DNA from: Candidatus Zixiibacteriota bacterium
GTDB taxonomy: Bacteria > Zixibacteria > MSB-5A5 > UM-FILTER-46-8
Direction: 5' to 3'
Assembly: GCA_014730345.1 (NCBI GenBank)
Contig: WJIJ01000114.1
Coordinates: 1 to 38,773, forward strand
DNA length: 38,773 nucleotides
Shown: one piece after another, positions 23,420 to 32,952 of the stretch
How positions within the stretch are numbered: the first letter of the stretch is position 1
Layout: the number at the start of each line of letters is the position of its first letter
Made by a program: the position numbers and the translations under genes
Notes under the pieces: generated by a model
The model's input: only the letters and a program-made list of their open reading frames with translations
The model's database searches: none
Told to the model about the DNA's origin: nothing

Positions 23420-26400
23420 ATGAGAAATGTATTTTTAATCATGGCGATATTCTTATCTTCAGCGGTAAGTTACGCGACCATAATAGATATTCCCGGGGAT
23501 TATGGCACCATTCAGGAAGGCATCGACGCCAGTTCCTATGGAGATACGGTCATTGTCCAACCGGGAATATATTATGAAAACATAAATTTCAACGGGCATT
23601 GCATTGTTCTCTGTTCTAATTTCCTTTTCACTGGAGATACGAGTTTTATTTCATCGACGATTATTGATGGGAATGGGGAAGGGCGGGTGATAACATTAGA
23701 AAATGACGAAGACAGTACCACAGTAATTGCAGGACTTACGATACAAAATGGTTTAAGTAACTACGGGGGCGGAATATACGCTGACCACACCATACCTACT
23801 ATTAGGAACAATATAATACGGAACAATTTGGTCCGAGGTAGCGCCGGTGGTGGAATTTTTATCAACGACAATGCGAAAATCATCAACAACTTAATCATGG
23901 ATAACAGCGCGCGGGGCGCGTACAACTTTGACGGTTCTGGGGGAGGAATTAGCTGTCGAGGGATGCGGCCAACGATTTCGGGAAATATAATAACGGGAAA
24001 TAGCGCTTGGGGAAATTGGAGTGGGACAGGATGGGGGGGCGGAATCAACTGCGGAGCAGAATATCCCATAATCCGGGATAATATAATCGTTAAAAACACT
24101 TCGGGCGGAGGCGTGTTCAATGGTCTTGCCGCGGGCGGAGGCATAAACATTGCAAGTTCAACGGCATTGGTTTTAAATAACACCATTGCTGATAATACTA
24201 CATGGAATTGGGGAAGCGGCATTCACATCCGGTATTCGGAGGCGACCTTAATTAACAATATTATCTGGAATAATAGTCTGCATGAACATGAATCATCTAT
24301 AAATGTCACTTGGTGTGATATCGACGGTGGCTGGGAAGGCGAGGGCAATATTGACGCCGATCCTCTATTTGTTGATCCATACTATTACAATTATAACATT
24401 TATTCTGTTAGTCCATGCATCGACGCCGGCGACCCGCGTTATACCGACCCCGATAGTACCCGCTCCGACATTGGAGTTTTTTTCCTGGAACATCCCTCCC
24501 CGGGAAATATATGGTATGTTGCTCTATGGGGAAATGATACAACCGGAACTGGCGAACCGGATAATCCATTCAGAACAATTCAGCATGCGATTAACATATC
24601 ATTTTTCGAAGATACCATAATAGTCAGACCCGGCACTTATACGGAAAGCATCGATATTGTAGCGGAAAAGATTCTGCTTGCCTCAAACTATATCTTTACC
24701 GGGGATACTTCTGACATATCACGAACAATCATTGAGAATCCGCCTGATTTCGACAGCAGTATAGTAGATTTCGTCGACTGTGATACTTCGCTAACATTGA
24801 TGGGATTCACTATCAAGGATGGAATATCATCAGGAATAAAATGTGTTAACGCCAGTCCCAGGATTATCAGGAATAAAATCCAAAACAATTCTGGAAGCGG
24901 TATTGTATTACTTGAATCGGATGCGATTATCGATTCCAATCTTATTGCAGGTAACACCGTTGATTCTCTGGGGGGCGGTATATATTCTTATCGGTCCGAG
25001 CCATTTATTATAAATAACCGCATTGAACATAATAGTGCGAACAATGGCGCCGGGATATATGGTATTTATTCCCCGGGAAGTATTAAGAATAATATTATCA
25101 GGAATAATAATTCGGTTCAATATGGCGGAGGCCTTTTCCTTATGTGGTTGACTCCCGAAATCACCGGGAATAGAATCTCCAATAATTCAGCCGGGATTTC
25201 GGGCGGAGGAATATTTAGTGACTCGACAACTGCTATTTTAACTCATAACATCATTACAGAAAACATCTCATACCAAAAGGCGGGCGGATTGTATTGTTCG
25301 GCGTTCGAAACCACCATCCTTAATAACACAGTTGTTGGAAATATAGTCTCTAACGGAAATGGAGGCGGGATTTATTTGAAGGATTCAAATTCCAAAATCA
25401 CCAATACTATAGTTGGAGGGAATTTTGCTCCACAAGGTAGAGAAATCTATCTTGCCGGAAGCGCCCCTGTTATAACCTATTGTAATATCGCCGGAGGCTG
25501 GCAGGGTTATGGCAATATTAGCATCGATCCACTGTTCAGAAATTCGCCCGCGGGTGATTTTCATCTGATGTCCACAGACTGCGGCGATCTCTATGATTCG
25601 CCATGTATCGACGCGGGGCATCCGGCCCATGCAGATAGCTTGTTGGATTGTTCCTGGGGACTTGGAACGGTAAGAAGCGACATAGGCGCTTATGCTGGCG
25701 GGGATTCGCTTTTATCAGGAAGAAGGCTGTATGTACCCGATGATTTCCTTTTAATTCAAGAGGCGATCAATGCCAGCTATGACGGCGATACCATCCTCGT
25801 TCGTCCCGGGGTTTACATGGAAAACATTGATTTAATCGGTTATAATATTGTCCTCGCATCTCTGTTTCTCACTACGAATGATACTTCCTATATAAGTTCA
25901 ACAATTATTGATGGCGATTCATCGGGTTCAGTGGTAAGATTGGTAAATGATGAAGATAGCACAACAGTTATATGCGGATTTACCCTCAGGAATGGTTTAA
26001 GTGAAGCTGGCGGTGGAATTTACTGCACAGCATCACCGAGAATCCGGCACAATATTATAAAAAATAACACAACATATGATGCCGGAGGCGGGATCTCATT
26101 TGGAGGAAATAATTTAAATATTGTAATCAGCGATTGCAGGATATTTGATAATAAGGTATTAAACCGAAGCGGGGTTGGTGGAGGAATATCCGTCGCGGCA
26201 ACAGGCGACCCACTAATAGTTCATTGCGAAATAGAAGGCAATTCTGCGCTGGGAAGTCATTCCATTGGTGGTGGTATTTTCTCAACATATGGAACTCTTA
26301 ATATTTCTAATTCGGTTATCCATAATAACACAGCTGTTTTAAGTGGCGGGGGTATCTATTATTATTGGTCTGAAGGTAGTATCGAAAACGTCATCGTATA

Positions 26401-27091
26401 TAATAACTCCGCCCTGAGCGATACAAGTAAGGGGGGAGGAATAGTGAGTAGCTCCAGAACATCCTTCATCATTAATAATGCAATTATATGGGGTAATGAT
26501 GCTTCAATTTATCCTGGTATTTATATTGATGAGGGATCTACACCTATTATCTCCTACTCCAACATCCAGGACACCCTTATCCCGGGCCCCGGGAATATAA
26601 GCATCGACCCCCTCTTCAGGGACCCGGACAGCAACAACTTCCACCTGATGGCTACTTACTGCGGAGACCCTTATGATTCGCCATGCATAGATGCCGGCGA
26701 TCCCGCTATTGTTGACACCCTCATTGACTGTCTGTGGGGTTTAGGAACCATCAGGAGCGATATGGGCGCGTACTCCGGCGGGGATGAAGACCAGACCGGT
26801 ATCGATGAACGTGAAAACCGGATTCCAACCTCTTTCTCCCTCTTCCAGAATTACCCCAATCCCTTCAATCCTTCGACCACCATCAAATACCAACTGCCTT
26901 CCAATAGCAAAGTGAAGCTGGATGTTTACAACCTGCTGGGGCAGAAGGTAAAGTCGCTGGTCAATGAATGGCAGACGGCAGGGTACAAAGCGGTTCATTG
27001 GGATGCTTCCGGGTACGCATCCGGTATTTATTTCTACAGACTAACCGCCGGTAAATTCACCGAGACCAAACGGATGTTATTGCTCAAATAA
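23420..27091 (+). CDS. Secreted right-handed beta-helix protein with C-terminal sorting domain
   Basis: A 1223-residue exported protein. The signal peptide MRNVFLIMAIFLSSAVSYA is followed by three related modules beginning near residues 22, 364 and 768, each opening with a phrase like IPGDYGTIQEGIDAS...GDTVIVQPGIY and continuing with many short turns of the NNIIRNN / GGGI type, the pattern of pectate-lyase-like parallel beta-helix (PbH1) repeats. Each module closes with a conserved IDPLFRDP...CIDAGDP...RSDIGAY phrase. Residues from about 1137 form the YPNPFN sorting domain, ending KRMLLLK. No catalytic residues are recognisable; such proteins are usually surface adhesins or polysaccharide-binding proteins. 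It ends ten bases from the convergent next gene. Confidence 0.9.
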   Translation: MRNVFLIMAIFLSSAVSYATIIDIPGDYGTIQEGIDASSYGDTVIVQPGIYYENINFNGHCIVLCSNFLFTGDTSFISSTIIDGNGEGRVITLENDEDSTTVIAGLTIQNGLSNYGGGIYADHTIPTIRNNIIRNNLVRGSAGGGIFINDNAKIINNLIMDNSARGAYNFDGSGGGISCRGMRPTISGNIITGNSAWGNWSGTGWGGGINCGAEYPIIRDNIIVKNTSGGGVFNGLAAGGGINIASSTALVLNNTIADNTTWNWGSGIHIRYSEATLINNIIWNNSLHEHESSINVTWCDIDGGWEGEGNIDADPLFVDPYYYNYNIYSVSPCIDAGDPRYTDPDSTRSDIGVFFLEHPSPGNIWYVALWGNDTTGTGEPDNPFRTIQHAINISFFEDTIIVRPGTYTESIDIVAEKILLASNYIFTGDTSDISRTIIENPPDFDSSIVDFVDCDTSLTLMGFTIKDGISSGIKCVNASPRIIRNKIQNNSGSGIVLLESDAIIDSNLIAGNTVDSLGGGIYSYRSEPFIINNRIEHNSANNGAGIYGIYSPGSIKNNIIRNNNSVQYGGGLFLMWLTPEITGNRISNNSAGISGGGIFSDSTTAILTHNIITENISYQKAGGLYCSAFETTILNNTVVGNIVSNGNGGGIYLKDSNSKITNTIVGGNFAPQGREIYLAGSAPVITYCNIAGGWQGYGNISIDPLFRNSPAGDFHLMSTDCGDLYDSPCIDAGHPAHADSLLDCSWGLGTVRSDIGAYAGGDSLLSGRRLYVPDDFLLIQEAINASYDGDTILVRPGVYMENIDLIGYNIVLASLFLTTNDTSYISSTIIDGDSSGSVVRLVNDEDSTTVICGFTLRNGLSEAGGGIYCTASPRIRHNIIKNNTTYDAGGGISFGGNNLNIVISDCRIFDNKVLNRSGVGGGISVAATGDPLIVHCEIEGNSALGSHSIGGGIFSTYGTLNISNSVIHNNTAVLSGGGIYYYWSEGSIENVIVYNNSALSDTSKGGGIVSSSRTSFIINNAIIWGNDASIYPGIYIDEGSTPIISYSNIQDTLIPGPGNISIDPLFRDPDSNNFHLMATYCGDPYDSPCIDAGDPAIVDTLIDCLWGLGTIRSDMGAYSGGDEDQTGIDERENRIPTSFSLFQNYPNPFNPSTTIKYQLPSNSKVKLDVYNLLGQKVKSLVNEWQTAGYKAVHWDASGYASGIYFYRLTAGKFTETKRMLLLK

Positions 27092-27100
27092 TCCTTACAT

Positions 27101-28204
27101 CTATTTAATCAGGTTCATCTTCCTCGTAACCTGGTCATGACCCGCGCGAAGTTTGTAAAAATACATTCCCGAACTGACATCTTCGGCAGACCATGTTGTA
27201 GTCCAACGTCCGGCAGTTTGATACTCATCGATAAGCACCGCCAGCTGTTCGCCCAGAATATTATACACCGCCAGTTTTACATGGCAGTCCCGCGTGAGAT
27301 CATACTCGATATTCGTCCCGCTGTTGAACGGATTTGGATAATTTTGGTAAAGGGCGAAAACAACCGGAACTTCCGGGTTAAACGGGTCATCGATCCCTGT
27401 AGGTTCTACCTGCACAAACTCCACCCTGTTTCCAAAGAAAATCGGGACAGCTAATTCATCGGTAAAATTGTTATAGGAAATATCCGCCGGGCTCGCGCAA
27501 TGCGATGAGTAAAATTGCGGAGGACCGGAGAAATTGTGGTCAAACCTGTAGATGGCGTTGGAGCCCCAGGATGAAACGTAATAGTTCCCATAGCTGTCCA
27601 TTGTTAAACCATCTAGGCCGTTAAGGGGCGTGTTAATCAGCGTGGAAACTGTCGAGTCCTCGATGTTCACCGCCTGAATGGGCGAGTTGTTTCTTGAGCA
27701 ACACAATAAAAGACGGTTGTTTTGCTCGTCGTAAAACAATCCGTTGGGATTGCTGATGCCGCCGTCAACAAAAGTGGAGTAGGATTGCCACTCGGGGTTG
27801 ATACGGAAGATTTTGTGTACCTGGGGATCGGAAACATACAGGTAACCCTCGTTGTCCGCGGTAATGTCATTGAGAAGCGAGGAACCGGGGATGGCCATGT
27901 CAAAAACCATGTCTCCCGTCTCCAGGTCAAATCCTCTAACGCCGACATATCTTCCGGCTACATAAACATTATTCCCAACAATACAAATTCCCGCGAAACA
28001 TGTGCTGTGGGTAACGAAAAGGCTTTGGGCGCCGTTAGCGTCGATAGCCACCAAATCCCCGCTGGCCCAGTTGGATACCAGGTAGCGGTCATAGAGGGAA
28101 TCATAGACAATGCTTTCGGGTTGATTTAAAAGCTGAGCTTCGGCGGTAAGACCCGCCAACATGATCGATAAGATCACGGCTATTAAAGTTAGCGCCTTGT
28201 TCAT
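27101..28204 (-). CDS. Secreted NHL/SMP-30-like beta-propeller protein with sorting domain
   Basis: A 367-residue exported protein. The start at 28204 (MNKALTLIAVILSIMLAG) was chosen over an upstream ATG at 28279 because GGAG lies just upstream and the signal peptide begins there. The middle (about 30-275) carries repeated strands such as PESIVYDSLYDRYLVSNW, NGLFYDEQNNRLLLC and DGLTMDSYGNYYVSSWGSNAIYRF, the pattern of NHL and gluconolactonase-like six-bladed propellers. The sorting domain starts at YQNYPNPFN (about residue 283) and ends TRKMNLIK. No lactonase metal-site residues are obvious, so binding rather than catalysis is likely. It is convergent with the beta-helix gene. Confidence 0.87.
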   Translation of the reverse strand: MNKALTLIAVILSIMLAGLTAEAQLLNQPESIVYDSLYDRYLVSNWASGDLVAIDANGAQSLFVTHSTCFAGICIVGNNVYVAGRYVGVRGFDLETGDMVFDMAIPGSSLLNDITADNEGYLYVSDPQVHKIFRINPEWQSYSTFVDGGISNPNGLFYDEQNNRLLLCCSRNNSPIQAVNIEDSTVSTLINTPLNGLDGLTMDSYGNYYVSSWGSNAIYRFDHNFSGPPQFYSSHCASPADISYNNFTDELAVPIFFGNRVEFVQVEPTGIDDPFNPEVPVVFALYQNYPNPFNSGTNIEYDLTRDCHVKLAVYNILGEQLAVLIDEYQTAGRWTTTWSAEDVSSGMYFYKLRAGHDQVTRKMNLIK

Positions 28205-28352
28205 TTTCACTCCTTTTTTTAGCGACAGTAATCTGTCATTACATTCTCTCCCGGAGATGGTTAACAAATTCTCCGGCATTTCTTAAACTCTCAGCGCCCT
28301 CTCCAATGCCGTTTTAAATCAGATAATTATTCCAAAAGGTTTTAAACTACAA

Positions 28353-28500
28353 CCGCTTCTAAAGCGGTGGAATTCCACCACCTTAAGATACATAATTTCT
28401 TTCCAAAAAGTTTCATTAGATATTTGTAATAATTCTACCTGACTTGGAATTATAATTTACATGGTTATTTCCCCTCGATAAACCGAGAAAACAAAACATG
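28353..28500. repeat. Overlapping hairpins and palindrome copy C
   Basis: CCGCTT-CTA-AAGCGG (28353-28367) overlaps the perfect palindrome GGTGGAATTCCACC (28366-28379), so the two stems are mutually exclusive. Further on, CTCG (28474-28477) and CGAG (28484-28487) form the centre of a CATG-flanked palindrome (28460-28500) that resembles the cores of copies A and B. These fill much of the 375-base gap between two minus-strand secreted-protein genes. No gene is seen in the gap. Confidence 0.45.
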
Positions 28501-28524
28501 TCCCTCGTTCGGAAGTTGTATAAG

Positions 28525-28552
28525 TAAAAAACCCCCGGACCTACCGGGGGTT
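28525..28552 (-). terminator. Intrinsic terminator after the 616-residue propeller gene
   Basis: Arms AACCCCCGG (28530-28538) and CCGGGGGTT (28544-28552) form a perfect nine-pair stem with a five-base loop. On the minus strand it is followed by a run of Ts. It lies about 28 bases after the stop at 28580. Confidence 0.88.
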
Positions 28553-28579
28553 CTGTTTGAATAAATGGTATTTTCCGTT

Positions 28580-30430
28580 TTACTTCACCAGGTTCATCTT
28601 TCGGGCTGTCGTATAATCACCCGTTTCCAATTTATAGAAATAAACGCCCGACGCCACCGCCGAAGCATCCCATACCGCCGCGTGTTGACCGGCATCCATG
28701 TAACCATCAACAAGCGATTCTACAACCTGACCGGCGAGATTATAAACAATTAGAGTTACATTGCCTGATTCGCTTAACTCGAATGGTATCGAAGTTACGG
28801 CATTGAATGGATTGGGATAGTTACATCCCAGCGATGGTTGTTCCGCGGTTATCCCGGTTTCATCTTCGCGGTCCAGCCACTGACCCTCATACCAATTCGC
28901 TTGGCCATTTCCGCCGCGAGCCCACTCCTGGTAAAAGAAGAATTCATCACAGCATTCTCCATACCAATCATCCACGGCAGGACCGGCCTTTATGGTTATC
29001 GCGTTCAATCCAGCGATTCCCGGAACCGGCGGCACGGCATAGAAATAACTGCCAGTAAAAGTATTCTTTCCGGTAAGAGCTGAATAAACAAGCCTGTTCA
29101 GGTTCATATCGATTTGTGTCCCCATACAGCCGCCCCTTGTAGGGTAAAGCTCGCCATAGAAATCCCTCGTCTTCCAACCGCAGTTTCGCACGGTTAAATC
29201 CCATTGGATTACCCCATTCACGTTGGGCACGTATGGAGTTAAAACCTCCATCTCACATGGACCATATCCGCTTTCGACGTTAAGAAGGTACACATCGGTA
29301 TCCCAGCTGGCAAGTCCATAGGAATCAGTAGAACCGACCACGACATAACTGCAATAGTAGGTCTGCTTGATACAGCTTCCCCATTCGTTGCCGGGGCCTC
29401 CATAAGTGGAATCCCAATCCAACGCGCCGTTGCCGTCGGTCTTTATAACAGTCAACTGATTATAACCGGTGGAATTAGTATAACCGGTCATAACATACCC
29501 GCCGTCGGCGGTCGCCTCAACGCTGGCCGCCCTCTCACTGCTGGCGGTACCGAAGAAATTGTGCCATACAAAAGCTCCCCCGCCGTCGGCTTTCACCAGG
29601 TAAGCATCCTGCAACCCTGAACCGTAGGATTCGGTATAGCCGCCGATTATAAATCCTCCGTCCAATGTTTCTTTCGATGATGTGCCGGCGTCATTGCCGG
29701 AACCTCCATAGGTATTGGTCCACAGGATATTCCCTGCTCCATCCAACTTAATAAGATATACATCCTCGTAACCGGCGCCAAAAGACGCCGTCCATCCGGC
29801 GATATGGAAGCCGCCATCGGAATTCTGCGAGACCGACGTTCCCCAGTCATCAAGCAAGCCGCCGAAGCGGTAATGCCACATCAAGTTGCCATTGGGGTCA
29901 ACACGGACTACGTACACATTATCCGCGCTGTCCTGAGTCGCGGAATAGCCGGTGGCGATATAACCGCCGTCATCGGTTTGATCGACCGATAATCCGGCAT
30001 TACCGCCCCCAATCCCGTAATTGGTCATCCACTGCATAGCGCCGGTGGAATTCGTTTTAAGGAAATAGAGATCGGTAACTCCTCCATAGAGCACCCTGCC
30101 AGTTATTATATAACCGCCGTCGCTGGTTTCTTTTACGCAACTGGAAACATCATCATCGCCCATTAAATCAAAAGTAGTACTCCACATAACACTCCCGGTA
30201 TCATCAACTTTTACCAGGTAAACATCGCTGTTGCTGGTATCCGGGGTTGTCCTTTTTTGCGTGTTGCCGGCGATGATATAACCGCCGTCGCTGGTCAAGT
30301 CTACGCAATTGCCATGGTCATAACAGCTGTCCGCGTTAGCGAATGTATTTTCCCAGATAACATCCTGCGCGGATGCCGTTACGAACAACAGAGCTGGCAT
30401 TATTAACAACGCCAATATTGTTTTTTTCAT
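28580..30430 (-). CDS. Secreted multi-blade beta-propeller protein with sorting domain
   Basis: A 616-residue exported protein. Of two adjacent ATGs, the second (30430) is the likelier start because GGGAGG is too close to the first. The signal peptide is MKKTILALLIMPALLFVTASA. About seven or eight repeats of roughly 50 residues follow, with the pattern DGGYIITG...DLYFLKTNSTGAMQWMTNYGG, probably one blade each. After residue ~410 comes a cysteine-containing domain (QWDLTVRNCGW...GELYPTRGGC), also seen in the partial gene at the right edge. The sorting domain starts at NYPNPFN and ends ARKMNLVK. No enzyme motif is visible. The gene has its own terminator at 28525-28552. Confidence 0.88.
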   Translation of the reverse strand: MKKTILALLIMPALLFVTASAQDVIWENTFANADSCYDHGNCVDLTSDGGYIIAGNTQKRTTPDTSNSDVYLVKVDDTGSVMWSTTFDLMGDDDVSSCVKETSDGGYIITGRVLYGGVTDLYFLKTNSTGAMQWMTNYGIGGGNAGLSVDQTDDGGYIATGYSATQDSADNVYVVRVDPNGNLMWHYRFGGLLDDWGTSVSQNSDGGFHIAGWTASFGAGYEDVYLIKLDGAGNILWTNTYGGSGNDAGTSSKETLDGGFIIGGYTESYGSGLQDAYLVKADGGGAFVWHNFFGTASSERAASVEATADGGYVMTGYTNSTGYNQLTVIKTDGNGALDWDSTYGGPGNEWGSCIKQTYYCSYVVVGSTDSYGLASWDTDVYLLNVESGYGPCEMEVLTPYVPNVNGVIQWDLTVRNCGWKTRDFYGELYPTRGGCMGTQIDMNLNRLVYSALTGKNTFTGSYFYAVPPVPGIAGLNAITIKAGPAVDDWYGECCDEFFFYQEWARGGNGQANWYEGQWLDREDETGITAEQPSLGCNYPNPFNAVTSIPFELSESGNVTLIVYNLAGQVVESLVDGYMDAGQHAAVWDASAVASGVYFYKLETGDYTTARKMNLVK

Positions 30431-31370
30431 CATTCCTCCCGCTATAAAATTTTGTTTAATTGAAGGTAAATAGAATCCGTAAATCACCTCCTTAACTCAC
30501 ATTAAAGTGGTTCGGCAAGGCAACGAAAATTGATTTCTGCCGACAATATTATGCTTCTTAATTTGTTAGCACCCGATGGAAATCTGCCGGTAAAAGCCCG
30601 TTGTGATAAGCACTCGAATATAATTAGACACATCCGAATTTACAAGGGAAATATTTACCATTTATCAAAATTTGTAATATATGTATATTATCCGCCCGGG
30701 GTCATTCTGAGATGTGTTTCATGCCGCCTCTATTAGTTTAAGCTATACAACAAGTTACACTAACCCACCTCCCCCTGAAGCAAAAAAACTCTTATATCGA
30801 ATAAAATAAATAATAATACTTGACAAGGGGTGTCGGATATGTTATTTATTAACACTTTCATCATTGTTTCAATACCCGCGCAGATATAAATAATCGCTTT
30901 TCAATTTCTTCGTTCTGGATACCCCGTATCAAATTTAAAGGAATAATTAATTGGTATTATGTATCCGTCCTCATATACCCTATCCCCGCTTGAGAAACCT
31001 ATACTACAGGATGCCCCCGATACTGCGATTCTCATCCTGTAGCGATGGAGGCGGCTCGCCGCTTGCGCGCAATACCGTGGGGTTCACCCTGCCTTTTGCT
31101 CTACTGCCTGTTTTGTCATTGGCTATTATAATACACTCCCTGCTGATCGTACTTATACAAAGTCTCGAAGCGAGATTATTATTAATATGCAAACCACACC
31201 TGGGGGAATCCCGGGAATTCAATATCCCCGATGACGATTTTAAACCTTCCGGATGCTGGCAAAACACAATCATTCCCCGGGCTCCGCCCCAATAACTTAG
31301 CTGAATCTCACTATTTCACATCAAGTTTCAATATTAATTATCTACAACCAATTTAACAGGAGAATTCATA
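30431..31370. other. Long divergent intergenic region
   Basis: About 940 bases separate divergent secreted-protein genes. Short frames at 30530-30736 and 30951-31295 lack ribosome sites and protein-like composition. A possible sigma-70 promoter is TTGACA (30820-30825), 17 bases, TATTTA (30843-30848), but it lies 520 bases from the next gene. Small inverted repeats such as GCGGC/GCCGC near 31050 and TCTCG-AAG-CGAGA near 31165 occur. I see no riboswitch or RNA gene that I can name. Confidence 0.3.
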
Positions 31371-32729
31371 ATGAGAAATACAGTTGTTTTCTTATTCATC
31401 GCGATAATTACAGCCGGTTTCGCTCCGGCGATGGTTTCCGCCCATTGGGATCCGGGCGACGGCCACAAAATGCATTACCCGCAACTGCCGGATACTACCG
31501 GCTGGGATGTAAACGCCACATTCCCGGTAATCCTCGCCGATGATTGGCGGTGCACCCAGAGCGGTCCGGTGGATGAGATCCACTTTTGGGGTTCATGGCG
31601 GCATGGAGACACCGGAAATATCCTTCGATTCGAATTAAGGATCCATGAGGATATACCCGCCGATCCGCCGGAGATTCCCTACAGCAGACCCGGCGATGTT
31701 CTCTGGAATTACACGGCGTTCAATTTCGACATCCGCCCGCTGTCCTCAGTGACTCCTGAGGGATGGTATGATCCTGAACAGGGAGGATACATTCCGGATG
31801 ACCATCACCGTTACTTCCAGTATAACATAACCGACCTCCCGGACCCGTTTGTGCAGGAAGAAGGGACTATCTACTGGCTGTCGGTTACTGCCGAAGTGGA
31901 ATTCCCCAACAATACCAGGTGGGGATGGAAATCCTCGGTTGACCATTGGAATGATGACGCGGTATGGAAAGTACCCGGCTCCGATTGGGTGGAAATGTAC
32001 GAACCTCCCGACTTCGACGAATCTCTTGACCTGTCCTTCGTTATCAACGGAGCAGAGCAGGACACATGCTGTTGCGTGGTCAGGATGGTAAACCACGGAC
32101 CCGATCCGGTCGATTGCGGCGGTTCCTTCCAGATTACCGGTACTGTCTGTAACACATGTAATCATCCCATAACCACTGATGTATGGTATGGAGTATCCGC
32201 ATTTGGCAACTTCTACCAGCAGGGATTATTTAACAATATACCCTTGAATCCGGGACAGTGCATAAGCGGTCTACTGACTCAGCATGTACCCACATTCGCC
32301 CCAACCGGCATTTACAGGTACGTGGCTTACTGCGGCGAATACAGCACCGGCGAGATTTGCGATTCGGCGAGTTTCGAGTTTAACATCGTTTGCCAGTCTC
32401 CCAACGCTAAAGGCGGCGATTGGTACACCGAAGGAAATCTCTTTGGTATAGACGTACCTGTTCCCGGGGAATACAGCCTTATAGGCAACTATCCTAATCC
32501 GTTCAATGCCACGACCACTATAACTTATGAACTACCTGTTTCCGGCAATGTAAACCTCGAGGTTTACAACATCAAGGGACAGTTAGTTGAAACATTGGTT
32601 GCGGGCCATGTTGACGCGGGTACGCACAACGTTTCCTGGGACGCTTCCCAGTACTCCAGCGGCGTTTACTTCTACAAACTCACAGCCGGCGATACAGTAC
32701 TTACCAAGCGCATGACATTACTCAAATAA
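31371..32729 (+). CDS. Secreted protein with Ig-like and sorting domains
   Basis: A 452-residue exported protein with signal peptide MRNTVVFLFIAIITAGFAPAMVSA and a good AGGAG site. Residues about 25-225 form a domain with DDWRCTQSGPVDEIHFWGSWRHGD...IYWLSVTAE, likely a jelly-roll or carbohydrate-binding-like sandwich seen in uncharacterised secreted proteins; I do not recognise a named function. Residues about 230-345 are a cysteine-containing Ig-like domain (GGSFQITGTV...DVWYGVSAFGN...YRYVAYCGEY) that recurs in the next two genes. The sorting domain (NYPNPFNATTTITYELP to KRMTLLK) ends the protein. It is followed by a strong hairpin. It is probably a surface or released structural or binding protein. 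Confidence 0.85.
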   Translation: MRNTVVFLFIAIITAGFAPAMVSAHWDPGDGHKMHYPQLPDTTGWDVNATFPVILADDWRCTQSGPVDEIHFWGSWRHGDTGNILRFELRIHEDIPADPPEIPYSRPGDVLWNYTAFNFDIRPLSSVTPEGWYDPEQGGYIPDDHHRYFQYNITDLPDPFVQEEGTIYWLSVTAEVEFPNNTRWGWKSSVDHWNDDAVWKVPGSDWVEMYEPPDFDESLDLSFVINGAEQDTCCCVVRMVNHGPDPVDCGGSFQITGTVCNTCNHPITTDVWYGVSAFGNFYQQGLFNNIPLNPGQCISGLLTQHVPTFAPTGIYRYVAYCGEYSTGEICDSASFEFNIVCQSPNAKGGDWYTEGNLFGIDVPVPGEYSLIGNYPNPFNATTTITYELPVSGNVNLEVYNIKGQLVETLVAGHVDAGTHNVSWDASQYSSGVYFYKLTAGDTVLTKRMTLLK

Positions 32730-32759
32730 TTGATTGTTCAATTATGCCTAAGGGCAAAA

Positions 32760-32814
32760 CCTCGGCCCGGAGACGAGTTGCTATAAGGAAGTTTATAGCC
32801 CGTCTCCGGGGAGG
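32760..32814 (+). terminator. Long stem-loop after the 452-residue secreted protein
   Basis: CCCGGAGACG (32766-32775) pairs perfectly with CGTCTCCGGG (32801-32810). The stem continues inward with GCTATAA/TTATAGC (32780-32786, 32793-32799) and outward with CCTC/GAGG. It begins 30 bases after the stop at 32729. There is no clean T-run, so it may terminate poorly or act as a 3' stabiliser. Confidence 0.6.
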
Positions 32815-32952
32815 TTTCCCTCCCATGCAGGCTTACGTAGTTAGCCGCTTTCTTTTTTCTTCACATGGTAGTGAAACGAAACCTGTTTTATTGTAGATCT
32901 TGAAACTTTAGAAACGTCTTTATTAATCATTTGGACCGAGGTGAAATTTATC

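Noticed and set aside
30951-31295. 114-codon plus-strand frame in the long divergent gap
   Set aside because: No ribosome site, low-complexity composition and no recognisable motif.
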